Of a DNA stretch of 64,000 bases, positions 35,090 through 47,054 are shown one piece after another. The stretch covers positions 481,586 to 545,585 of the forward strand of contig CACRXP010000383.1 of NCBI GenBank assembly GCA_902702965.1, given 5' to 3'. Position numbers and translations under genes: made by a program. The DNA is from Spirometra erinaceieuropaei. Lineage: Eukaryota > Platyhelminthes > Cestoda > Diphyllobothriidea > Diphyllobothriidae. The notes under the pieces are model-generated. The model saw only the letters and a list, made by a program, of their open reading frames with translations. It made no database searches and was not told where the DNA came from. Within the stretch, counting starts at the first letter, position 1; the number at the start of each line of letters is the position of its first letter.

Positions 35090-36790
35090 TGCGCCAATTC
35101 GCGTTAATGGTTCTTCGTCATTCCTTCGGCATTGGCTGCGCTCGCTTCAATTTTCCTTGAGATATTTGTGCGTTGAATCTAAATCGATATGCTGATTGAT
35201 GCATGCCTCATCTGAGTGCATTGCCTCGAGGAATTCTCGACATTTCCTTATTGGGTAGGTGCCAACAATGCGAGTGTTCTCCCATGCAAATTTGTGCCCA
35301 GTGTCCAGTGTGTGCATAGCCACCTGGGATAGGTGATCTCGTCTCTGCACCGCTAACTAATTATCATGTATGTGGGTTGAGGCAGATTTCCTAGTCTGGC
35401 CACAATAGATGGCATCCCAACTGGAACATGGGATCTTGTAGACAACACCTTTTTTATCCAGATAGTCAAACCTGTCCTTATGGTGTACAAGCTGTATACG
35501 CAAGGTAGATGCCGGTTGGTGTAATACTTTTTCCTGATGCTTTTTCGGCTGTCTTAAGACGAGTTCAGATACATTTTTTACATATGGGAGAGTCCGCCAG
35601 GTGAATGATTTTGGTGCCTGGATGGCCGTAGTTTCGAAATATTTTTTTGTTTAAGCACATGATTCAAACAATGACGTACAAAGTCGCGCGGGTACCCATT
35701 GTGTGAAAATAATTTTAAGTGGTATTTCATTTCTGCTTAATAACTTTCTTCATCTCGATTTAGCAGGATGTAGACGATGCTCCTCTTGTGAGAGTTGGGA
35801 TAGTTACTCTCAAATGTAGGATGACCTCTCATGTGAAGTGTAAAGGGATCAATCAGTTTTCGAGGTAGGAGAACATCCAGAAATAGGAGTTGTCTATCAG
35901 TGTCCGTTTCGAAAGTGAACTTGATTCCTGGAAATGTGGAGTTAAGATTCGTGTGAAGCAGGTCTAATTGGTTCTTCTTGGCAATGACAACTGTGTCATC
36001 AACATAGCGGAGCTAAAATTTTGGGTTAATTTTAGGAAGAGATACAGACTCCAGTTTCTGCATTATGGCTTCTACTAGAAAACCAGATATAAGCGAACCC
36101 AAAGTAGCACATTTCAGTTGTCTATAACATTTTTTGACGAAAGAAAAGTTGGTTTCTAGACAGGCATCGAGTAGTTGGAGTAGAGCGTCGGCAGGTACAT
36201 AGGTGGTGTAGACCTGAAGGAGTTCTTCAGTGCAGCACCTCGCTAAATCTAATGGAATCGAAGTAAAGATGGACACTACATTGAATGAAACCGTTATCTC
36301 GTCGGATGCAACGCTCACTCCTGTTGATTTGTCTAGGAACTCATCTGAATCTTCAATGAAGTTTTCGGAGTTCTTTTTACGTGGCTGTAATTGGTAAAAC
36401 AGCCACTTAGAAATCTTGTAATTTGGCGCACCGATCAAGGAAACTATCGGTGGCAGTGGAATGCCCATTTGATGAAATTTAGGAAGTCAATATATCCCGG
36501 CAATTGTAGATTCGTCTCGTTTAAAGAATTTGGCCAGAACTCCTAAGCTTAATTTCTTTCCTGTAAGACACTTTAGTGTTTTCCGATGTGGAAATTCTAT
36601 GATTTTGTGGGGTCAGCATTCAGAGCTTAGTAGGTGGATTCGTCCTTTGGCAGCGTCACTATCTTCTCTGTGTGATCTGTCTTGTTCATTATGGTGGTGG
36701 AGCCTCCCTTGTCAGCGGACAGAATGATGCTGTTTTCATCTGTTTTGAGTGAATTAAAGGCCAGTTTTTTATCTCAAGACAAAGTTGAGG
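35090..36790 (-). mobile_element. Penelope-like element, copy 3 (near full length, second subfamily)
   Basis: Minus strand. N-terminal conserved block SIILSADKGGSTTIMNKTDH (about 36735-36675), RT fingers and palm (36600-36013), motif C RYVDDTVVI, thumb (35990-35700), GIY-YIG (35450-35147). It differs from copies 1 and 2 in sequence throughout, so it is a separate subfamily. The 5' edge is cut by a SINE at about 36790. Confidence 0.82.
35100..36760 (-). pseudogene. Penelope RT-GIY-YIG polyprotein, copy 3
   Basis: Longest open piece 36468-36013 (151 codons): SLIGAPNYKISKWLFYQL, DEITVSFNVVSIFTSIPLDL (motif A region), TNFSFVKKCYRQLKCATLGS (motif B region), and SGFLVEAIMQKLE leading to PKF, TAG stop (36013-36015), then LRYVDDTVVIAKKNQLDL (YVDD at 35995-36006). 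After further stops: NSHKRSIVYILLNRD and HNGYPRDFVRHCLNKK. The GIY-YIG part reads VYKIPCSSWDAIYCGQTRK and, in 35350-35147, RRDHLSQVAMHTLDTGHKF. At least six stops or frameshifts. All core domains of the family are still traceable. Confidence 0.82.
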
Positions 36791-37035
36791 CAATATGTTA
36801 TTACCGACAAAGACAAGGGAGACTGTACTGGCCATTTCTGGCTTTTAAGCCGTCGTCGAGCAGTCATACCCAACTCCGTAGTGTGGAACACCCAAGGCTC
36901 TAACTAGCGACCAGTTAATTAGAAGTCCACGCCTCTAACCACTTGGCCACGAGCACGTTGCCCTATCGGTTTTAGATCGGGAATATACAGTGGTAAGGAG
37001 GGCGCTCACCGCTCGTTCTTACAGAACTCACTCGT
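36790..37035 (-). mobile_element. tRNA-derived SINE, copy 2
   Basis: Reverse orientation. Tail TTACCGACAAAGACAAGGG at 36799, body, then a tRNA-like head (A box TGGCCAAGTGG on the minus strand, ending near 36955), then the upstream module also seen before copy 4 (TCACCGCTCGTTCTTACAG). Confidence 0.8.
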
Positions 37036-38060
37036 TCCGATGTTTACATGAATAGAAGATTTTCTTACAGGGAGATCGCAAACCGCGTCCTTTGCTGCCT
37101 CAAAGTCAACCTCTACCCACGTTCTTATTGGTGTTTCTTAGGGTTCAGTCTTAGGCTCGTTGGTATTCCTACTTTGCACTAACGACTGTATCGACGGCCT
37201 GGGCTGCAGCGCCGTCATGTTTGCTGACAATGCTAAGCTATGGAAAGCCATCAGATCTGACGCAGACCGATATGCGCTTCAAGGCAGTCTCGACCGGCTG
37301 AGAAGCAGGTCAGCTCGTTGGCTCCCCAATTTTAAAGTAAACAAATGTGTGGCTCTGAGACTCCGCGCCAGGAATGCAAGTAAGGTGGATGATTCCTGTC
37401 GATACCTCCATGATGGCCAGTTGCTTTCAAATGCTGAGGAAGCGAAGGACCTCGGCGTCCCCTTAAACCATCGTCACAATGATAAAGGGCAGCCAAACGC
37501 GCGATACGAGACGAGAATTTGTGCAGATCAATATAAAGCTGTTTGGAAAAACCTACGCGGCATTTGTTCGGTCTCACTTAGAGTATGCAGTCCAGGCCTG
37601 GCGACCGTGGTTGAAGGAGGATCATCTACAATTGGAAAGAGCACAGACGATGGCTACGAAAATGATCAAGAATCTCGATCATCTGCCTTACGAAACCAGG
37701 CTGGCCGAACTAAATTTGTTTTCACTTAATTACAGGCAACCGCTCGGTGATCCCATTCAAACCTACAGGAGTGTCAGAGGCCGTGAGTGTGCCTTAGAAT
37801 TTGACGAATTCTTCGGGTTAGCTGGGACAGACCGTCTGCGTGGTCATCCCCTTAAGGTGTAGAGGACTCTGGCCGATACGGACGTTCGACAGAACGGCCT
37901 CTCGCAGCGGTTCTTTGGAGAATGGAAAGGACTCCCTGAAGTGGTGGTTTTATCTGAAACTGCTGAGTCACTTTACTGCAGAGTAGACGCTCATTTGCTG
38001 TGAAACGACTGCACATCTAAGCACAATTGTGCCTGTGGTGGATGTTTGCGCCTGCCTCAC
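37036..38060 (+). mobile_element. Non-LTR retrotransposon D, 3' half
   Basis: 5'-truncated. RT motif B (GVS, stop, GSVLGSLVFLLCTNDC) at about 37131, motif C at 37217, thumb and C-terminal region in a second frame (37479-37862: AAFVRSHLEYAVQAWRPWLK, QTMATKMIKNLDHLPYETR). It ends shortly after a Cys/His-rich tail near 38060. It abuts the SINE on its left. Confidence 0.75.
37131..37862 (+). pseudogene. Element D reverse transcriptase, C-terminal half
   Basis: Frame one, 37160-37475: NDCIDGLGCSAVMFADNAKL, WKAIRSDADRYALQGSLDRL, NVNKCV-type thumb, AEEAKDLGVPLNHR. Motif C is F-A-D-N where F-A-D-D is expected (codon 37229-37231 AAT), so the second catalytic Asp is lost. Frame two, 37479-37862, continues after a +1/-1 shift. 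A stop (TAG) breaks motif B. Dead RT of a CR1/RTE-like element; the exact clade is uncertain. Confidence 0.75.
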
Positions 38061-39389
38061 AAATACCGATAACTTTTGAATTTCCATAATTACTAATACC
38101 AGAATGGATTTAATTGCTGTTTGTGAATATGTATAGAGAGCTCAGAGATCAAAACCTCATTTATTTAACAAACTCACTTAGGCTACTATAAATCCTGCAT
38201 GTACAACAAGGCGTTATTGTGGTTTGGATTTAAATTTTATAAATAAAAGTGAATTGCTATCATGTCGTTGTATAGAGTCACCACGGATTCGTTCCACGTG
38301 GCTTTATCGCGTACGCTGCCACTAAGCAAATTAGCGAAGCGATTCTAGTACTTAGTGTATTAATTTCTGGATAGGAAGCCAAAGGTTGGCCAAACCTGTA
38401 TAGTCCAAGGGAAGGAATTTGATGGACATGTGACCGGAAGCGTTATTTCCGACTTTAATAATCAAATGTCGACGGAAGCATATGGGATAAATCTGTTTCA
38501 GTCCTGACGATCGTGGGAATGCTCGAATTTATCTGTATCCTATTATTCATGTCGGGAAAACATACTCATGAAAGAAAAAATGTTTACCAGATTTTATTAA
38601 ATGAATAAATAGGGAGTCGAACAACGCTTTTGACGCACGCTGTCGAAGGACTCCGCACCTATTAGCTACCAATGAGAAACACTAAAACGAACGAAAACGC
38701 GCGAAGAAATCTCAGTTTCTACATCAGGACTTCTGATCAAGACAGATAAATAACAACCACGTAAGCATGGATTTCAGAGGGGAGGAATGGTTGCATTGCA
38801 AACCTGCTGTATTCGGTTTTTTAGGCAAAATCACACAGCAGTTTTTTTTCGACAGAATCTTACTTCTCAAAAACAACCTCTCAAAGTGAGGTTTTTATAC
38901 GAATAGAAAATTCCGAACGCAGCCTGCTTACCAGAACATTACGACACGCCGCGCTTGGTCGCCTGCAGTACACTAACTTACTACCCCCCCCCCCGACTTC
39001 AAAAGGCACGGACTAAAATAGCAATTACGGCGACTGAAATGACTCACATTCGCCAGGATCAACTGGTACGCTGTAAGTGTCGCATCCGCGATTCCCATAA
39101 TTTCAATGAAGCTGGGGAACTGGTGTCAATTGCAGGGCAGATTCTAACTCCCTCTTATTAGGATCGGGCATCCCCATTAGCTACATTTTCCCTAAAAGAC
39201 TATACAACAGACCGAGAAAAGTACGGCATGTCCAGAAGACGTGGGTCTTAAACAACTGCACCTCGGTTTCACTTTAAACCATTACTCTCCCTGCCAGTGG
39301 ATTTCCAGTAGAAAATCAGCTAACTAACAATAGTCATCAGTTTCCCAGCTCGTCATTTCCTCCCACAAATCATGCTCCTCTTTTTTCAC
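38061..39389. other. Unannotated stretch
   Basis: AT-rich, only short open frames. An 11-base C run lies at 38983-38993. Nothing recognised. Confidence 0.4.
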
Positions 39390-39399
39390 GTCGGGATCT

Positions 39400-40330
39400 T
39401 TTGGCGCCACAAACGTTTTGCAGAACCGGAAAGGTGCTTCCGCACCGCATGCTTCGTGGGAAGCCAATCACTGGATAAGATGCCTTTGCTGCAGACTCTG
39501 ATGTACGTTCATTGCCCAGATATTGTTTCAGAAACTGAGACATGGTCATCATCTTCCGTAGCCCATTCCACACTATCTCTTCCGGACTATACTTGCATTA
39601 AAAGTGATCGTCAAGACGGCCCTGTTGGGGGCAGTTGCGTCTGCGTTAAGCACACACTTGCATTTCTGCCTCTGGACTTCCCGAATTTTTCCGCGGTAAA
39701 ACCGGAAAGGTGCTTCCGCGCCGTATGCCCCTGGATAAGATGCCTTTGCTTCAGACTCTGATGTTCGTCCATTGGCCAGATATTGTTTCAGAAACTGAGA
39801 CATGGTCATCATCTTCCGTAGCCCATTCCACACTATATCTTCCGGGCAGTACTTGCATTAAAAGTGATCGACAAGACGGCCGTGTTGGCGGCTGTTGCGT
39901 CTGCGTTAAGCACACACTTGCATTTCTGCCTCTGGACTTCCCGAAGTTTTCCGCGGTAAAAGGCTGCGGCTAGCTCCAAGTTGCTCTAAAACACAAGTTC
40001 TCTCCATTTGTTGGCTGTGTCTATCACCCTCCCAACGCCAATGAAAATTTTGATCGTTTACTCTCGCTGGCATTTCATGTTGCGGCCGAATTAAGCTTTA
40101 AGTATCGGTTAAGTTCAGGTGACTTTAATCTTCCTGAAGTCCTCTGGTTTCCACTGTCCCGCCCAAAAAAATTCGAAGGCCGTGGGGGTTGGGATGTGGA
40201 CTCAATTTGTCGATTTTTCCACTCGAAGATCAAGCATACGTGACCTAATTTTCTGTAGAGGTTGCATGTCTTCGTCAGTGTCATCCCAAGTCCCACTCAG
40301 GGCTCAAACAATGACATAGTTGTCTCAACG
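39400..40330 (+). pseudogene. Element E endonuclease domain with internal tandem duplication
   Basis: The first half (PDIVSETETWSSSSVAHSTL, YTCIKSDRQDGPVGGSCVCV, LDFPNFSAVK) is present twice, 39426-39701 and 39702-39961. The second half follows: FVGCVYHPPNANENFDRLLS, then LSSGDFNLPEVLWFPLSRPK. GDFN is intact; the SDH region is out of frame with stops near 40320-40400. Because of the duplication the domain cannot fold normally. Confidence 0.7.
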
Positions 40331-40472
40331 TTGGAATTCGGGGCTGACAAAACGTTGTCCCCAATTTCTGATCAGCTTGCTCGGCCGAATTATTAACACG
40401 CCTTAATTCTTACGATCGGACTGATTTCTGCTTAAGTTCGGCGTAAATTTTTGCACTGCTAAGCTGTTCAAA

Positions 40473-41848
40473 ATGTTGGATCCGCTTATTTCTAGTTTTG
40501 TCCCCCGTAAGAAAATTATTAATGCCGGGTATGAGGTTTTCCTAGCCCTGCCCTTTCGTCGCAGATTGCACAGACTTTATCGTCGATTCCATCTTCAGAA
40601 CGAAGTCTGCGCTCTGCCCTTGATTTGTGATATATGTGAGCGGGCTACAAAATTGTCTAAAGAAAATCAACTAGCCGAAGAGGTCCAATTCACTGAAAAC
40701 CGTTCGTTAAATGTCTCGAAACTTTTCTTCCGAAAAGTACGAACTCACAGAAAGACACAGCATCCCACCCTCCGAGACGCTCTCGGGAATCCTGTTACTG
40801 ATGCCCAGTTAACCGCTGATAGCTTCAATGATTCCCTGTCCAAGACGTTTATTGAAGACTCGACCACTCCGCTTCTGACCATCCACGCATTGACCGGGGC
40901 AGTTCTCGAAACTATAACTTTCACTCTGTGGGATGTGACTGTTGCGATTCCGCGATTTTGTCAATCTCATTGCCCGGGTCCCGATGGTGTCCCAGTAAGC
41001 ATTCTAAAAGCTGATCCAAATACAATCTTTCCAGGCCTCTTATGCGAGATACTTAATCTCGCTCTTGAAAATGGAACCCATCCCACTTTGTGGTATGAAT
41101 CACACATTTTGCCCATTCCTAAGCACGGCCAATCTATGTCATTTCATGACTTTCGGCCAATAAACGCACACTACGCAGCTTTGAAAATCTCAGAGACATT
41201 GATCAAAGATAATTTAATGTGTCGCTTAACAGAGAATAACCTACTGAGACTTTTGATCGTGTTGACCATGCTCTTCTTCTCTTGAAACTGCTATCTTTCG
41301 GAATAGGTAACAAACTCCTGAATTTACTATCCTCATACCTGGGTGGTCGCGCACAACGAGTTAAGGTTTCCAATGCCATCTCCAACCCCACACGTGTAAG
41401 GAGTGGAGTCATTCAGGGTAGTCTACTCGGCCCGCTTTTATTTTGCCTTTTTGTTAAAGATGTACCGGATATATTTCAGAATGGTAAGCCCTACATGTAT
41501 GCTGATGATCTGAATGCTGCATACAGGTATAAGTCGGCAGATCGTGACATCGTGCTTGAGCTCCTAAAGAGCGACCTACAGGCCTTTGCCCAGTGGTGTA
41601 GCACATGGCGCCTTTCTCTTTCTTGGAATAAATTTTCGGTCATGGTGGTTCTCGACGACCACCAACCTCAACCAAGTACTGATGGTCACGCCTTAAATGT
41701 GCCTGGGGTTATTAAGGATCTGGGTGTATCATACTCCAGGAGCCTCAATCTCTCGGAGCACTGTGCCTTGATAGTCTTCAAAGCACACAGAACGACCGTA
41801 TTTATCCTCCGAAATTTCAAAACCAGAGATATTAGAATGCGCCTTTAG
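40473..41848 (+). pseudogene. Element E linker and reverse transcriptase
   Basis: 40473-41285 (270 codons): linker, then RT entry SHCPGPDGVPVSILKADPN, HILPIPKHGQSMSFHDFRPI, RLTENNL. The region that should follow (the HGFR block and motif A, up to TFDRVDHALLLLKLL) is mostly deleted and frameshifted at about 41240. 41282-41848 (188 codons) resumes: LSFGIGNKLLNLLSSYL, SGVIQGSLLGPLLFCLFVKD (motif B), YMYADDLNAAYRY (motif C, YADD intact, 41498-41509), WRLSLSWNKFSVM, IKDLGVSYSRSLNLSEHC. Non-functional because of the internal deletion, but the catalytic Asp pair is preserved. Confidence 0.8.
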
Positions 41849-42679
41849 AAAATTTACGCCACATCTTGCCTGGAATACTATTCAATTTATTTAGCCCCAT
41901 GCATGCCGCCGAGTGCAAGCAAATAGAATCAATCAAACATTTTTGCCAAGAGAATTTTGATCTTGAGAGCGTAAAGGCCTTCATCTCTTGTGGTTTTTTT
42001 ACCCGTTTACAAAAGTAACTACTTTTACTACTTCATCTTTTCTATAATCGTACGTCTAACCCACTTACTACTTTAAGACATCTTGTCTACCCCCCACTTG
42101 AGGTCTCTTTATTTCTCCCTCTGGCACGTACCGTTAAATATCGTTGTTTCTTTTCTGTGGACGCAACTGCAATTTGGAAAAAATTACCCAGGAATGCAAA
42201 GATTCTGCAAAATTATTCTTTGTTTAAGAGAACCATTATTCGTTTTTGCACTCAGGAAATCTTCCACATGTTTTGGATGCCGATTCCACCTATTTAGTCT
42301 ACCGTAGTGATGGATGTTTTGGTCTCTGATCTCCCTGGCCGGCCTTACCATCTGAGAAGTGGTCTGATTCTATAGTCCGCCACGCTATGGACAATTTATT
42401 CAGCCGTCAGCAAACAACGGTTCTTCAATGCCTCTGTTTGGTCCAGTACCAATTTTGTGTGGAGGAATTTTGACTGCAAGTATCCGAAACAGTGTTGTCC
42501 ATCACTTTCAGGACTGACGTCATTAAATGAGCAGCAGTTGCTTCTGAACGATCCAAAGTACAAAAACATCATTCTCAGTATTTAATCCTAAGGAGTTTTT
42601 TCACCGTTGGCGCGATCCGTGCTTTATTTTCCTTTGAAAATACCTGTGAACTGACATAAAATATTATTATTATTATTAA

Positions 42680-44115
42680 GGGATAAATGGTGTCCGGTGA
42701 GTTATCTGATGTAAACGAGGAAGGAAGAAACGAAGAATTATCCCTATTTGCGCTATGTTTTTAATGATGTTGTCTACCTTAGATTCAGTTGTTTTTAGGG
42801 TCATATTCCGGCATCATTCAAATGTCTGGACTTATTAATTTCCTTTTCGACTAAATTCTGTATCATAGAATTGGCTTTAAGAGATATCCTTTGTTATTCA
42901 AAAATAAATGCATATCGCTGTTTTGACGGAATGTCTTCGTTTTTGTTTTCAATTCGATTGGGTCTCGACTTTTTGAATAGAACTTGGGAAAGCGATTTAG
43001 GTAGTCGCATACTTTATAAGATAGAAATTCGTTCGTTGGGACTTTTTGAATCTTGGCATCCTTATATTCGCCATTTCTACTGTTTCTTGGGCGTTTTGAT
43101 TCGTTGGTACGCTCATATCTTGGTTATATGTGACCCCGAATAGGAAATGTAGACCATTGTGGAATATTCTGATCCAGAAAGGTCCAAGAGTATGTTTATG
43201 ATATGGTTCTAAGCATGAACGCTGAGTGTGATCGCGTTTGGAAAATGTCTATCAAACAGCCTTTCAGCGACTTCTAGTTTCTTTCAGCCACCTGAGAGCA
43301 TTATGTCAGCGAAAATTGAGCAGTAATCTGGGAAAGGTGAAACGTACATTTTGAACATTTGTATTTTTAGTTCATTTAAGGTTAAATATTTGCATATGGA
43401 CCTACAAGGCAAGTGGCTTTTGGTGATGTCTGTTGAACGTGAGAGCGTAAGTAAAGGGTATTTATGCAGCTCAGACATAAGTTTTTTTTCACATTGGATT
43501 TTCCCCTATTTCACTGCTCTCGAAAATTTTGGGATGAGTTTTTTATAGACCAAAAATCAGGAGTTAGCATTTTGCCATTCAGAATGACGTTTTCCGCTGA
43601 CCGCCTCATTCGCTAAGTTTTCTAAGATCATTTCCTGTTGTTCTATGCATATCGGTTACTGTATGCTCGTAATATACATATGCGAGTTTTAGAAAGTTTG
43701 CATTTAAAGCTATTTTGGTTTCGCTTGATATAGACGATAAGCCGTAAATATATGCGAGAAATATAAAGGGACCTAGGATAGTGTCCTGAAGTGCTTCACT
43801 GGTAATACTGGATGGTTATAAGACCATATGATATAGGTTTTGAAAACAGGAGTTGAGAAAACCGAGGATGGGACTTATTATCTTTATTAGTAGTCTTTCA
43901 TAGGCAACTTTGCCAGTGGTCTTTTTAAGGTTGAAGTCTATTGCAGCAGCTGTGTTTTTATCATCTCTACTGCTGGAAGCGAATAATAAAAAGTGCGATG
44001 GCAGGACTTACATTATGTTTTGGGTAAAAATGATTGTTTCTAGGAGGTATACGGTTAAAGTTCAACAGATGGTCTGGAAATTGGTTGTAAGTTGTTTTTA
44101 GAGGGTTTAGCGATG
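42680..44115 (-). mobile_element. Non-LTR retrotransposon F, RT and 3' part, heavily decayed
   Basis: Minus strand, facing element E tail to tail. Traceable RT pieces: AAAIDFNLKKTTGKVAYERL (motif A to following helix, about 43935), ALQDTILGPFIFLAYIYGLS (motif B, about 43800), LTLNELKIQMFKMYVSPFPD (43478-43284) and the C-terminal NRIENKNEDIPSKQRYAFIF (about 42960-42900). Motif C is no longer recognisable. Many stops; it appears older than E. Confidence 0.65.
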
Positions 44116-45105
44116 GCCCTTGTTCTGTAAACACCATGGTAGCTAAGACTTGGCCATGAACTACCGTCTACTGGTTGCTTATTTCAAGATGTGTTTTGTT
44201 CTAGACGACAGCAGGTTTTTAACTGTTCTTATTTCATACAAAATTTTAAAACTGCCTTATTATGGCAAAGACAGACTGAATGACTTTGTAGCGAAAATTT
44301 ACAAGTAAGGATCAGAATATTGTTAGAGCATAGCATGATTTCGAGTAATTACAAATTGTCGATTCGGCAAGATATCTGATAATTTATACAAAAACTCTAT
44401 GCGTGTTTGGTCGGAGAGTAGTGCGGAAATCCCTTGGACTAAACACCCTAAAGGGGTTTGTTTTCACAGTTAATATGTTGTAAACAAACGCCTACTCGCA
44501 TTCACCTAGTAGATTGTGTTGTGTTGCTTGATGTAGTAGGTGAAGGCGGTATGCACCGCAAATAAAATACGGCTTTTATCAAATAAAGTGGCTAGGCGTG
44601 ATCTGACTGGTTGGCGTCCATCAGATCTCTGTCCTGCTGCATACTATGGAGACCGTAAATCTAAATCGGTAGTTGTAAAATCGAGTTTCTGTATATGGTA
44701 TCAAGTGAATCATGATACTTTCTCCTGAAATGCGACGGCAAGCTGCGCCTTTTTCTCAAGAAGACTCGTATTAATCAGGGATTAAAACCATGATTATGGC
44801 AGGCTGTTTGCCTAGGCATGCAGTTCCCATCACTAGAAATACGGATAAACAATTTATTTCGACCTATCTGTGAAAACCGTCGCGATCTCAGTTTAATTCC
44901 AACCCACGACAGCAAGGATAAGACTTCAGTGAAGCAAAAATCTGCCTAGACATCTGTTAGTCATTTGGCGAATTCAAGATGGATTACTAAGGAAGTCCTG
45001 CTTGGGACATGATCTAACTGTGACATATTTGGTGGATTCCACACGTTGCAGTAAGGTGGGGGGGTAACTTAATCCAAATTTGATTAAACTCACGGTTCCT
45101 GGTAG
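44116..45105. other. Unannotated stretch
   Basis: Short open frames only. Nothing recognised. Confidence 0.4.
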
Positions 45106-45187
45106 GAACTCGTAGCGCAGATGGTTCGAACGGTGGCTGTACTAAAGCCTGGCCCTTTCTGTTGTGGTTTTGAATTTTGCCGAGTTC
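45106..45187 (+). repeat. tRNA-Ser-like relic, copy 1
   Basis: 82 bases with a perfect 7-bp acceptor stem (GAACTCG with CGAGTTC) and A-box-like TAGCGCAGATGG, then GGCTGTACTAAAGCC. The T arm is degenerate (TGAATTTTGC), so it is not a working tRNA. It shares the central block with 47055-47135. The length suggests a class II (Ser/Leu) tRNA ancestor. Confidence 0.5.
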
Positions 45188-46527
45188 GCGGAGTTTCTCA
45201 CAGTTGCGTCGTAGTAACACCGTCGAGTTTAGGCTTCTGCCAGTTATTAAGGTGACACTGCCATGTGATGATCACTGAGGAAACACATAGAAGCTTATTT
45301 ATTAAAAACAGTTAGTGCTGGAGATTTAATCGCGGTTTTATTGCTCTTTTTCCTATAAAGCACGAAATCTTAGTGACCGAACTTTCGGCTGAGACAGACG
45401 AGCAACCAAATGTAGACTTTGAATGTTTCGTTTGTTTTGATATTAAGTCATGTGATTCACTTACAGCGATATGAGTAAGAATTTGTCATTTGACGGATAG
45501 TTGAGTATCGTACTAATTTTCAAATTTATCAACTCTCTCAGCCAGTTCACTTTTATATAGGACCCAGGTTAGGCCAAACAGAATAATACTAACATAATTC
45601 TCCAGCTAGATTCAGATTTGCACGTACATGTACAGTGAGCGACGCGTCTCATGAAGTTATAAAATATGATTTCGCCCGCAGATAGTTACTCAAGTGGGAT
45701 CCCAGTACTGCTCATGATTCCAAGATATTACAGTCCGCTTTTGAGTGCTCGCCTTGCGGGACGCTCGCTAAAATGTGCTTCCTTAAGTAGTTTAAATCTC
45801 CCTCATTGAGCCTCCTTGCCTTCATAAATCCAGCCCTATTTTACGCAGTGGATACATAAAAAGGCTCCTGCTTCTGCTCCTTCTGTGGATAATCTATAAA
45901 CTCCAAATTTTTCGTCGGAAAGAACAGATTCTTCAGGTTAAAGGCATTTTTGGTCCTAAAGTAATTCTTAAGTCGATCTGCAGTTGCATTTACATTTCGG
46001 GTCCCCTCAATGTACGCTGTACGAATTCCTTTTGAGAAAATTTTGCTACTCCTCCACGGTAATGGAAAGGCGGTATATACGGATCGTCAAATCTTACAGT
46101 TTTGATGGATTACACTGCATGCCTAATAAAAAGCATTAATAGATGGACAGCTTTGATGCTGTCAGAATAGACAGTACGAATAGATGTATGTATGACAGGT
46201 TGTTCTGTTCTAAATTCTTGGAGTTAGAGTTAGCGTCATGGTTAAGGGCAAGGCTCGGAAACGCAGGCCATCTGGGACATGGAGAAGCCGACGCGCGTTT
46301 AGTACAAGAACCGTACTGCTGGTGAGGCTGCGAGAAAACATTGGAGAAGGTGCGAAAACGGAGGAATAAACACGTGCGTTATAAGTAAATTCGCTAGTTT
46401 GTTATGATGAGTACTAAAATACCAATGCGCGCAATATAAAAATTCGCTGCAGGTAAGCAGTAAAAGCCAACTCCACTCTGAATAATGATGATTGACCTGT
46501 CCAGGTCATCGAAAATAAACCGCCAAA
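45188..46527. other. Unannotated stretch
   Basis: No recognisable gene or repeat. The 60-codon frame at 46143 shows no known domain. Confidence 0.4.
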
Positions 46528-46855
46528 AATGTGACCAATCAGGCTTAAATTATGGATGACAGTTGGAGGAAATGAGTGCCGTTTGATTCAAACCCTAACC
46601 CTAAACCTAATCCTAAATCCAAACCCCGACCCTAAATCCTAACCTCAGTCCTTAACTTGAACCCTAACGTAACGGTGCATCACAATCGCAGCAGCCCGCG
46701 AAGCAACTCAAATGGAAAGTATCTACGCGTAATTGCGTTAACAATCGTGCGAAAATGATAAAAATGTTGACCACCTACTGAAATCAATAATAGTACGAAG
46801 GTGATAATTTGTTTCAGGGTTTAGTTTATGGTTAAGGTTTGGTTTAGGGTTGGGG
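46528..46855 (-). repeat. Telomere-like dispersed repeat, copy 2, plus extra TTAGGG block
   Basis: GTGACCAATCAG (46531), degenerate CCCTAA units (46590-46673) and the flank CACCTACTGAAATCAATAAT (about 46772) are the reverse complement of copy 1 (31365-31770). A second short block in opposite orientation (GGTTTAGGGTTGGGG, 46815-46855) follows. Confidence 0.6.
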
Positions 46856-47054
46856 CCACCTGTTTTACTTTGGATAGACATTTCATAGTCATGAAAACGC
46901 TCGTAATCGGGAACTTTGTAGACAAAAGTCAGCCATTTATTCGACTATAAATTTTGAGAAAGTGTAATTCGCAACTCACAAGTACAAAGAAGAATTCATA
47001 GATGTTTAGGCAGATTTTGAATAATTCATACTGAACCAACTGTGAAAGACTCGA

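Larger units (their letters stand above)
39390..42678 (+). mobile_element. CR1/Jockey-like non-LTR retrotransposon E
   Basis: Plus strand, 5'-truncated. Endonuclease (39400-40330, with internal duplication), linker and RT N-terminus (40473-41285), RT motifs B and C (41282-41848), C-terminal region (to about 42300), 3' UTR, and an ATT tail (42661-42678). The ATT tail and the GGAGTTTTTTCACC block in the 3' UTR are shared with A, B and C. Confidence 0.8.
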
